DNA of 38,543 nt from AC-32 sp035518635 (lineage in GTDB: Bacteria > Actinomycetota > Thermoleophilia > Gaiellales > Gaiellaceae), in the NCBI GenBank assembly GCA_035518635.1, contig DATIXI010000053.1, positions 1 to 38,543 on the forward strand, in the 5' to 3' direction. A program made the position numbers and the translations under genes. The notes beneath the pieces were generated by a model, which saw only the letters and a list, made by a program, of their open reading frames with translations, was not told where the DNA came from and did not search any database. Of this stretch, positions 31,116-37,096 are shown piece after piece; within the stretch, counting starts at the first letter, position 1, and every line of letters begins with the position of its first letter.

Positions 31116-31828
31116 GCGTCGACGCGCGCATCGCTCGCGGTGGAGCGCTCGCGGCCTGGGCACTGTTCTTCGTCGTCCTCTGGGGGACCGGAGCGACCGG
31201 CCGGTACCTGGGCTCGCGGACGCAGTGGGTGGTGCCGTTCGGAGCGGTGGTTCTGACGCTGGCGGTGCTCGCCTACGCTTACGGCTACCTGCGCGCGCGA
31301 CGAAGCGCCTCCGTCCTCACGCTTCGGGAAGCGGTCAGCTTGTTCGCGCTGCTCCTCCCGCTGGCGGCCGTCGTCCTCGCCCCGCACGCCGCGCTCGGCT
31401 CGTTCGCGGCGTCACGCAAGGGCGGAGGGGCCTTCTTCCTGAGCATGCGTCCGGCACCACCCGCAAGTCCGGCGGACGTGTCGTTTCTCGACATACGGGA
31501 AGCAGAGGGAGGCGAAGACTTCGCGGACGAGGCCGGCATTCACTCGGGCCTGCGTGTTCGCCTGCTCGGGTTCGTGACCGGGTCGAAGTACGTCCCGGCC
31601 GGCACGTTCGAGCTCGCCCGCTTCTACATCGCCTGCTGCGTCGCCGATGCGCTGCCGGTAGGGGTGCCGATCGACGGGAGCGCACTTCACCGGGGGCGGT
31701 TCAGGCGCGACTCGTGGCTCCAGGTGACCGGATCGCTTGAGCATCGCGGGAAGCGGCTCGTCGTCGTGGCCGATCGGATAGTGCACGTCTCGGAGCCGTC
31801 CCACCCGTACCTGAGCTTCCGAACATGA
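31112..31828 (+). CDS. TIGR03943/DUF1980 (YcgQ-like) membrane protein, copy 2
   Basis: 238 residues, GTG start at the same relative place as copy 1. The domain order, membrane helices and the RFYIACCVADALPVGV motif are all retained. Differences from copy 1 cluster in the N-terminal membrane helices and the last 30 residues. The nearest permease partner (30427) is broken, so this copy either serves the copy-1 permease, acts alone, or is on its way to decay. The frame is clean over its whole length, with mostly conservative changes, which argues for continued selection. It may depend on translation reading through the damaged upstream genes, so its expression is uncertain. Confidence 0.85.
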   Translation: MSVDARIARGGALAAWALFFVVLWGTGATGRYLGSRTQWVVPFGAVVLTLAVLAYAYGYLRARRSASVLTLREAVSLFALLLPLAAVVLAPHAALGSFAASRKGGGAFFLSMRPAPPASPADVSFLDIREAEGGEDFADEAGIHSGLRVRLLGFVTGSKYVPAGTFELARFYIACCVADALPVGVPIDGSALHRGRFRRDSWLQVTGSLEHRGKRLVVVADRIVHVSEPSHPYLSFRT

Positions 31829-31852
31829 GCCGCCGCGCGGGAGGGAGTCAGA

Positions 31853-32755
31853 TCAGACTCCGCGTCGTCGTAAGGCCAGCACGTCCGCCACGAACTGCCG
31901 CGTGGCCGGGAACTGCCCGTATCGCCTGAGCGAGGCCGGGCCCTGCTGCCACGCGGCGAGCGCGAGCGTCTCGCTGCGGCCGAACTCGCGCAGCAGCTGC
32001 CGCAGGTAGACGACCCCAATCTGGATGTTCCCCGAGACGGTGTTCTGAATGCGCCTCCGGAGGAGCACGGTCTCGACGTAGTCGCGCGTGATCGGGAGGA
32101 TCTGCAACACACCCCGCGCGCCTGCTTTCGAGACGAGCCCCGGCTGGTACCCGGACTCCATCCAGGCGACTGCCCGCACAAGGCCCGGGTCCATCCGGTA
32201 GACGCGGGCCCAATGGCCGAGCAGCGCGCGCACCGAGAGAGACGGCGCGGGCGCGGTGCGTCGCACGAGCGAGACGGACGGCCTGCCGCGGGCCAGGGCG
32301 GAGATCGTCAGCGGTCCTGCGATCCCATCGGCTGTAAGCCGGTGTGATCGCTGATAGCGCCGGAGGTCGCGCTCGGTGGCGCCATCGAAGTAGCCGTAGA
32401 CCGGCACGACGTAGCCCTGGCTGCCGAGCATGAACTGGAGTACGGAGACGTCCCAGCCGAGCAGGCCTCGTCGCAGCGTTCGCCTTCCGAAGAACGGGCC
32501 TCCAAGCGACCCGAGCGCCCTCCGGGTCGCAGGATCGGCACGACCGTCGACCCTCAATCCTTTCCGCTGCTGAAACGCCTTGGTCGCCCGTACCGTCTGC
32601 GGCCCCGCGATCGCGTCGATCGGACCCGTGTAGAGGCCGTATGCGCGCAGCGCGACCTGGAGCCCCGCGATCTGGGGGTTCGCTGGATGCGCGGCCGCCG
32701 CGAGCGTGAGCCCCAGCAGCGAGGCCGCACCGATGGCGACGAGTCTGCGGGCCAC
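31853..32755 (-). CDS. Secreted lytic transglycosylase with two peptidoglycan-binding domains
   Basis: 300 residues from GTG 32755. After a signal peptide (about 1-22) come two PG_binding_1 domains. The first is at about 28-85, with LQVALRAYGLYTGPIDAIAG and TKAFQQRKGLRVDG. The second is at about 100-155, with VSVLQFMLGSQGYVVPVYGYFDG and RRYQRSHRLTADGIAG. A C-terminal SLT/transglycosylase domain (about 175-295) carries the catalytic Glu in VAWMESGYQPGLVSKAGARG, then LQILP and LALAAWQQGP. It cleaves peptidoglycan between NAM and NAG. Located between the two halves of module copy 2; no counterpart is seen within the window beside copy 1. Adjacent NlpC/P60 points to a shared cell-wall role. Confidence 0.9.
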   Translation of the reverse strand: MARRLVAIGAASLLGLTLAAAAHPANPQIAGLQVALRAYGLYTGPIDAIAGPQTVRATKAFQQRKGLRVDGRADPATRRALGSLGGPFFGRRTLRRGLLGWDVSVLQFMLGSQGYVVPVYGYFDGATERDLRRYQRSHRLTADGIAGPLTISALARGRPSVSLVRRTAPAPSLSVRALLGHWARVYRMDPGLVRAVAWMESGYQPGLVSKAGARGVLQILPITRDYVETVLLRRRIQNTVSGNIQIGVVYLRQLLREFGRSETLALAAWQQGPASLRRYGQFPATRQFVADVLALRRRGV

Positions 32756-32804
32756 GAGCGTTCCGTGGCCTCTCTTCTGCCGCCACGGCCGGATTCCTCG
32801 GCGA

Positions 32805-33629
32805 TCAAATCCGCGGCCGGGCGAGGTGGACAGGCCGAGTCGAAGCGAGATGCTCGGGGCGATCGGCGGCGGGCGAGATCAGTACGACCATCGCGACGAC
32901 GATTGGGACCGTCGCCGGAAGTACAGGGGTCACAACGAAAAGGAGGCCCCAAGCTCCCGCGGCGACGCCGACCGCAATCGCTGCGCGCGTGCGTTGTCCG
33001 AGCACCAGGGTCGTGGCCAGCAGGGCTGGGGCAAGCAGGTCGAGCCAACCCATCAACGCCGAGCCAAAGGTCGCATCCTGCAGTGCCGGCAGCGGATGGG
33101 GCGCAAGGAAGGGAAGCGAGAGCGCCGGCAGGCTCGCCCGATCCAGAGACACCGCCGCCGGACCTACCTGGGGCGTGCCCCAGACCAGGATGACGTCGAC
33201 GAGGGCAAGAAGGACGAGCCCCGTCTGAATCGCTCTGCGCGGGGTGATCGCGGCGAAGGCCGCGGCGATGGCTAGGCAGGCGAGGCCAATGATCGCCATG
33301 CCCGCTGCTTGTCCAACCGGTGAGTGGACCTGCCACGCGATGAGGTAAAGCGCAGCGACAGTCGCGAGCATCGGCCACGACCGGCGCCAACCCAGCACCC
33401 AGCCCAATGAGGCCGCCAGCACGGGGGCGCCGATGGTCGCGAGCAGGGCGAGCGAGATCGGACCGGCTGCGAAGAGACGAAGCAAGCCGACGCCGAGACC
33501 GAGCGCGATGGCCGGAAGGAGGGCGCCCCCCGAGAATCGCCCTTGGCGGTTCCTGTGGACCGGGGCCCCGGCAAGTGCCGCCTGTACGAGGCAGAGCACC
33601 GCATAGGAGAGAACGAAACCCGCGCCCAC
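32805..33629 (-). CDS. Multi-span membrane protein, presenilin/SPP-like candidate
   Basis: 274 residues, taking GTG 33629 (VGAGFVLSYAVLCLV); the frame is open further upstream but overlaps NlpC/P60 antisense. About eight or nine helices are visible. Two Asp residues sit within the third-last and later helix region: LVDVILVWGTP and, 52 residues on, GSALMGWLDLLAPALL. A VLPATVPIV segment follows near the C-terminus. This order (Asp helix, G-x-x-D helix followed by Pro, then a PAL-like motif) recalls presenilin-type GxGD intramembrane proteases, but the second Gly is Leu, so the assignment is tentative. It lies between the NlpC/P60 gene and the transglycosylase. Confidence 0.6.
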   Translation of the reverse strand: MGAGFVLSYAVLCLVQAALAGAPVHRNRQGRFSGGALLPAIALGLGVGLLRLFAAGPISLALLATIGAPVLAASLGWVLGWRRSWPMLATVAALYLIAWQVHSPVGQAAGMAIIGLACLAIAAAFAAITPRRAIQTGLVLLALVDVILVWGTPQVGPAAVSLDRASLPALSLPFLAPHPLPALQDATFGSALMGWLDLLAPALLATTLVLGQRTRAAIAVGVAAGAWGLLFVVTPVLPATVPIVVAMVVLISPAADRPEHLASTRPVHLARPRI

Positions 33630-33651
33630 CGACGCAGGATAGAGCGGTGCT

Positions 33652-34485
33652 CTAGGGGAACAGGGTTGACAAGGCGCTAGGCCTGACCGCACCGACGAAC
33701 CCGAGCGCGCCGGCGGTCTCGGAAAGTGTTGCGAACTTGACCACGTCCCCTGCGTGCGGTGCCTCGATGATCTGATCTCCGCCGGCGTAGATCGCGACAT
33801 GGCCCGGCCCGTCCAAGCCAGGCTCGAAGAATACGAGGTCGCCCGGTTCCAGCTCGGACGGATCGATCTGGGCTCCCTCGTTCCATTGGGCTGCGGCGTA
33901 GTGCGGCAGCTGGATGCCGAGCTGCGCGTAGACGTACATCGTGAGACCAGAGCAGTCGAAGCCGCCGCTGGGACTCGACCCACCCCAACGATAGGGCACT
34001 CCCAGGTACTGCTCCGCGATCGAGACCGCCTCGACACCGAGCGGGGCACCGACAGACGGCATCGTCCAATCGAGCATCGGGGCCGGAAGGGGTTGCAGTT
34101 CCTTCTCGAGTTGGGCGATCCGCTCCTCGAGTCGCTCACGGCGGGCTACCGCGGACTGCTCGGCGAGCCGAAGCTGGACCGACCGTTTTTCTGCCTGTAG
34201 CCAATCAGACAGCGCGGTGGTAGACATCGTGGCGAGTCGCGCGTGTGACATCGCGGCCTTAACGCGGACAACTGCGAGCCGGGCGCGTGCGAGGTCCCGC
34301 CGGTCGGCTCGAAGTTCTTCCTGGATATCGGGGCTTCCCGCCGCAGGCGACACCGGCGTGGAAAAGCTCTCTCGGGCCTCGGCCGACGTCGTTGGGACGA
34401 CGACGAAGACCGGGCCGGAGGCGTGTGCCGGCGCGGCCATCGCCAACGCGACGAAGGTAGGCAGGAAGAAACGCGACGCGCGCAC
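33652..34485 (-). CDS. NlpC/P60 peptidoglycan peptidase, copy 2, intact
   Basis: 277 residues. GTG 34485 is chosen by alignment with copy 1 (start RASRFFLPTFVALAMAAP against RGSRSLLCVLVALILVAP). A further in-frame ATG at 34506 would add seven residues without homology. The signal peptide ends AHASG. An Arg/Glu-rich coiled coil at about 35-130 is followed by an NlpC/P60 domain with EQYLGVPYRWGG, the nucleophile in FDCSGLTMYVYAQLG, GHVAIYAGGDQI and EAPHAGDVV. It cleaves peptidoglycan stem peptides outside the cell. The coiled coil resembles RipA/CwlO-type regulators that need a partner to activate them. It is divergent from YibE/F copy 2. Confidence 0.9.
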   Translation of the reverse strand: MRASRFFLPTFVALAMAAPAHASGPVFVVVPTTSAEARESFSTPVSPAAGSPDIQEELRADRRDLARARLAVVRVKAAMSHARLATMSTTALSDWLQAEKRSVQLRLAEQSAVARRERLEERIAQLEKELQPLPAPMLDWTMPSVGAPLGVEAVSIAEQYLGVPYRWGGSSPSGGFDCSGLTMYVYAQLGIQLPHYAAAQWNEGAQIDPSELEPGDLVFFEPGLDGPGHVAIYAGGDQIIEAPHAGDVVKFATLSETAGALGFVGAVRPSALSTLFP

Positions 34486-34586
34486 TCGTCCGGTATCGGC
34501 GCCCATGGACGCCGGGTTGAGCCTCGACGGAAGCGCGGGGGCCGCTCAAGAGTGGCGGGCGACCTGTCGATCAAGGGCGTGCCGCC

Positions 34587-35879
34587 ATGAGTCTCGACCT
34601 CGATTCCCCAAACCGAGGGAACGGTTCCGATGTCGTTGCCGCCGCGTTCGGGACGACGAAGGCCCGAGCCAACGAGGCAGGAGGGACTCGCGGGGCGCGT
34701 GCGAGTTCACGGCCGTCGCTTCTCGTTCCGCTCGTCCTTGGGGCGACCGCGCTGCTGGCCGGCGTAACGGTTGGCGGGCTCATCAAGCTGTGGCCCCACG
34801 GCCCCGCCCCGCGTGTCAGCGGTATCACGGCGGTGAAAACCAACGGGGCTGTGGTGGAGAGCATCGTCGCGAAACGATGCTCCGATCTCGGCCTTGACAC
34901 CTGCTTTCGCGTAGGGGTCAAGCTCCTCGACGGGCCGGATAAGGGAACCGCGACGACGGTCTGGGTCGGGAAGAGCACCGGGTACACCAGCTTCAGCGTC
35001 GGCGATCACCTCCGCGTATTCCGTAACCCACCGCCGCCCGCCGGCTACAGCGGCCCGAGCGTCGGACGCTACTCGTTCTCCGACTACGACCGGCGCATCC
35101 CCATGGCCTGGCTCGCCGCCGCCTTTGTCATCCTGCTGATCCTCGGGAGTCGCCTCGCCGGCGTTCGCGCCCTGGTCGGCCTCGGCGCAAGCCTCGCGCT
35201 CGTCGTCTTCTTCGTGATCCCGTCGATCCTCGCGGCTCACTCGGCCCTTGCGGTTGCGCTCGTCGGCTCGCTCGCGGTCCTGCTCGTGACGATTCCGCTC
35301 TCCTACGGGCTCGGCCCAAAGGCGATCGCCGCCTGGCTGGGCACGGCGCTGAGCCTCTTCTTTGCGGTCGGCCTCGCGGCGCTCTTCACGCACCTGACGC
35401 ATCTCACGGGAACCACCTCGGAGCAGGCAGTCACGCTGGCTACGAGCGACGACAGGGTCTCCCTCCACGGGCTGTTGCTCGCGGGAATGATCGTCGGTGC
35501 GTTAGGGGTGCTCGTCGACCTGACCGTCAGCCAGGCCTCGACCGTGATCGCGTTACGACGGGCGAACAGGTCGCTTGGGTTCGGCGGGCTCTTTCGTGCA
35601 GCGCTCGGAGTGGGTCACGACCACATCGCCGCCACCGTCAACACGCTCGTGTTCGCGTACGCAGGGGCGGCGCTCCCGACGCTGTTGATCTTCTCCGTCG
35701 GGGGTAGCTCCTTCACCGATGCGATCAACAGCGAGGCGGTCGCGGGTGAAGTCGTCGCCACCCTGGTCGGCGCGATCGCCCTGATCGTCTCGATGCCGCT
35801 CACGACCGCCCTTGCGGCCGTGCTCGCAACCCGGATGGCCGATCGGCGGCTCGGCGCCGATGCGGGCCATGCGCATTAG
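34587..35879 (+). CDS. YibE/F family membrane protein, copy 2
   Basis: 430 residues, nearly identical to copy 1 in the membrane domain (for example ALGVGHDHIAATVNTLVFAY) and differing mainly in the first 45 residues, where copy 2 is eight residues longer. The extracytoplasmic region after the first helix has AVVESIVAKRCSDLGLDTC, with the same paired Cys as copy 1. The frame is clean throughout. It ends 16 bases from the 3' end of the minus-strand tRNA-Trp. The product is probably a transporter or membrane enzyme of unknown substrate. With both copies intact, gene dosage or slight specialisation may have been kept. Confidence 0.9.
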   Translation: MSLDLDSPNRGNGSDVVAAAFGTTKARANEAGGTRGARASSRPSLLVPLVLGATALLAGVTVGGLIKLWPHGPAPRVSGITAVKTNGAVVESIVAKRCSDLGLDTCFRVGVKLLDGPDKGTATTVWVGKSTGYTSFSVGDHLRVFRNPPPPAGYSGPSVGRYSFSDYDRRIPMAWLAAAFVILLILGSRLAGVRALVGLGASLALVVFFVIPSILAAHSALAVALVGSLAVLLVTIPLSYGLGPKAIAAWLGTALSLFFAVGLAALFTHLTHLTGTTSEQAVTLATSDDRVSLHGLLLAGMIVGALGVLVDLTVSQASTVIALRRANRSLGFGGLFRAALGVGHDHIAATVNTLVFAYAGAALPTLLIFSVGGSSFTDAINSEAVAGEVVATLVGAIALIVSMPLTTALAAVLATRMADRRLGADAGHAH

Positions 35880-35895
35880 CGCCTGAACAAGCCAG

Positions 35896-35968
35896 CAGGG
35901 GCGGCAGGACTCGAACCTGCAACCCCCGGTTTTGGAGACCGGTGCTCTGCCAGTTGAGCTACGCCCCT
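35896..35968 (-). tRNA. trnW: tRNA-Trp (anticodon CCA)
   Basis: On the minus strand the sequence folds as a complete cloverleaf. The acceptor stem AGGGGCG pairs with CGCCCCT, leaving discriminator G. The D stem is GCTC/GAGC. The anticodon stem CCGGT/ACCGG closes loop CTCCAAA, which displays CCA. The T stem GCAGG/CCTGC closes loop TTCGAGT. CCA is not encoded. A TACAAT hexamer at 35986-35991 on the same strand is a likely -10 with a leader of about 10 bases. In many bacteria tRNA-Trp precedes secE-nusG, but here its downstream side is the end of YibE/F. Confidence 0.96.
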
Positions 35969-35985
35969 TGGAGGTTGTGCGGTCG

Positions 35986-35991
35986 ATTGTA
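35986..35991 (-). promoter_or_regulatory. -10 element TACAAT of tRNA-Trp
   Basis: On the minus strand TACAAT lies 17 bases before the tRNA 5' end. It is the closest match to TATAAT in the window, as expected for a tRNA promoter. No good -35 was found. Confidence 0.5.
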
Positions 35992-36004
35992 GCCGCGGCT
36001 TTCC

Positions 36005-36010
36005 TAGAGT
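36005..36010 (+). promoter_or_regulatory. -10 element TAGAGT of the small membrane protein gene
   Basis: TAGAGT lies 6 bases before GTG 36017, the same spacing as in the other leaderless candidates. It is divergent from the tRNA promoter. Confidence 0.45.
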
Positions 36011-36016
36011 CCTGTC

Positions 36017-36217
36017 GTGGCTCCGCCTCCGCCCAGGCCCGCGCTCGGCGCGCTCTTCCTCTTCCTGGCGGTCGCGTTCGTCGGCATCGGCGCGGCTGCT
36101 GCGGAGGCCGTCGACAGCAACAAGGGCCTCGTCGTCGTGGTCCTGGCGGCGGGCGTGATCGCGCTTTGGCTGCTCACGCTCGCAGTCCGGAACCTGCGCA
36201 GAAAAACAGGCCCCTGA
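36017..36217 (+). CDS. Small two-helix membrane protein
   Basis: 66 residues from GTG 36017, six bases after a TAGAGT -10. It has a Pro-rich start (MAPPPPRPALG), two hydrophobic helices (about 11-30 and 38-57), a short DSNKG turn and a basic tail RNLRRKTGP. A hairpin in the membrane with both ends in the cytoplasm is likely. The sigma factor gene follows after 35 bases, with its own possible promoter. No function can be assigned. Confidence 0.7.
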   Translation: MAPPPPRPALGALFLFLAVAFVGIGAAAAEAVDSNKGLVVVVLAAGVIALWLLTLAVRNLRRKTGP

Positions 36218-36238
36218 GGAAACAGGAGGCCGAGGCCG

Positions 36239-36244
36239 TATTCT
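36239..36244 (+). promoter_or_regulatory. Possible -10 element TATTCT of the sigma factor gene
   Basis: TATTCT lies 8 bases before GTG 36253. The spacing suits a leaderless start; no convincing -35 was found. Confidence 0.3.
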
Positions 36245-36252
36245 CTATACGC

Positions 36253-37044
36253 GTGGCGGACGAAGACACCCAGGCACTCTGGCGCCAGTACAAGAAGACC
36301 AAAGACCAGGCCGTCCGCGACCGGCTGATCCTCACCTACGCGCCGCTCGTCAAGTACGTCGCCGGCAGGCTCGGCAGCGGGCTGCCCGCCCACGTCGACG
36401 AGAACGACCTCGTCTCGTACGGCCTGCTCGGACTGATTGGGGCGATCGAGCGCTTCGATCCCGACCGGGACATCAAGTTCGAGACGTACGCGATCGCCCG
36501 CATCAAAGGGTCGATCATCGACGAGCTGCGCGCGATGGACTGGGTCCCGCGCTCGGTGCGCTCCCGTGCGCGCGACATCGAGCGCGCGATCGCCGAGCTC
36601 GAGCGCAAGCTGATGCGCGCGCCGACCGACGAGGAGATCGCCGAGAAGCTCGGGCTCACCACCGACGAGCTCGACGACAGCCTTTCCGAGATCGGCCGCT
36701 CCTCGATCGCCGCGCTCGACGAGCTCTGGACGATCTCCTCCGGCTCGGGCGGAGGCGACCAGGTGGCCCTGATCGACACGATCGAGGACACCCAGGGACC
36801 GGAGCCGCAGTCCGAGCTCGCGCAGACCGAGCTGAAGGAGGCGCTCGGCGAGGCGATCGCCCGGCTGCCCGAGCGCGAGAAGCTCGTCGTCACGCTCTAC
36901 TACTACGAGGAGCTGACCCTGCGCGAGATCGGCGAGGTGCTCGGCGTGACCGAGTCTCGCGTCTCGCAGCTGCACACGAAGGCGATCCTGCGCCTCAAGG
37001 CCCGGTTGGCCGGCTCGCCCTCCCGCGAGCCCCTCGGCCGCTGA
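36253..37044 (+). CDS. RNA polymerase sigma factor, FliA/WhiG family
   Basis: 263 residues from GTG 36253. Region 2 has RLILTYAPLVKYVAGRLGSG, followed by DENDLVSYGLLGLIGAIERFD and KFETYAIARIKGSIIDELR, which is the group 3 (FliA/WhiG) form, then DWVPRSVR. Region 3 is at about 110-150 with RAPTDEEIAEKLGL, and region 4 is LREIGEVLGVTESRVSQLHT for the -35 contact. WhiG directs sporulation genes in Streptomyces and FliA directs flagellar genes elsewhere; no flagellar gene is in view. A TATTCT hexamer lies 8 bases before the GTG, so it may be leaderless. Confidence 0.92.
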   Translation: MADEDTQALWRQYKKTKDQAVRDRLILTYAPLVKYVAGRLGSGLPAHVDENDLVSYGLLGLIGAIERFDPDRDIKFETYAIARIKGSIIDELRAMDWVPRSVRSRARDIERAIAELERKLMRAPTDEEIAEKLGLTTDELDDSLSEIGRSSIAALDELWTISSGSGGGDQVALIDTIEDTQGPEPQSELAQTELKEALGEAIARLPEREKLVVTLYYYEELTLREIGEVLGVTESRVSQLHTKAILRLKARLAGSPSREPLGR

Positions 37045-37096
37045 ATAACGCGGGCTAAGATCCTCCGGTCCCCGTCTCGAAGGAGGAGCCAGCCGC

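Larger units (their letters stand above)
29389..31828 (+). repeat. Duplicated block 2, copy 2, with internal deletion
   Basis: Counterpart of 3218-6686. In copy-1 coordinates about 842 bases (4448-5289) are missing and replaced by cttggc, besides the loss of RCC1 repeat 4 and several small frame lesions. Only the last of its three genes is intact. Confidence 0.85.
33652..35879. repeat. Duplicated block 1, copy 2
   Basis: Counterpart of 92-2300, both genes intact. The right edge is next to tRNA-Trp; the left edge is next to the presenilin-like membrane gene, which has no equivalent within the window at copy 1. Confidence 0.88.

Noticed and set aside
34486..34506. ATG 34506 as start of NlpC/P60 copy 2
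   Set aside because: The added seven residues have no counterpart in copy 1, and the homologous start is GTG 34485.
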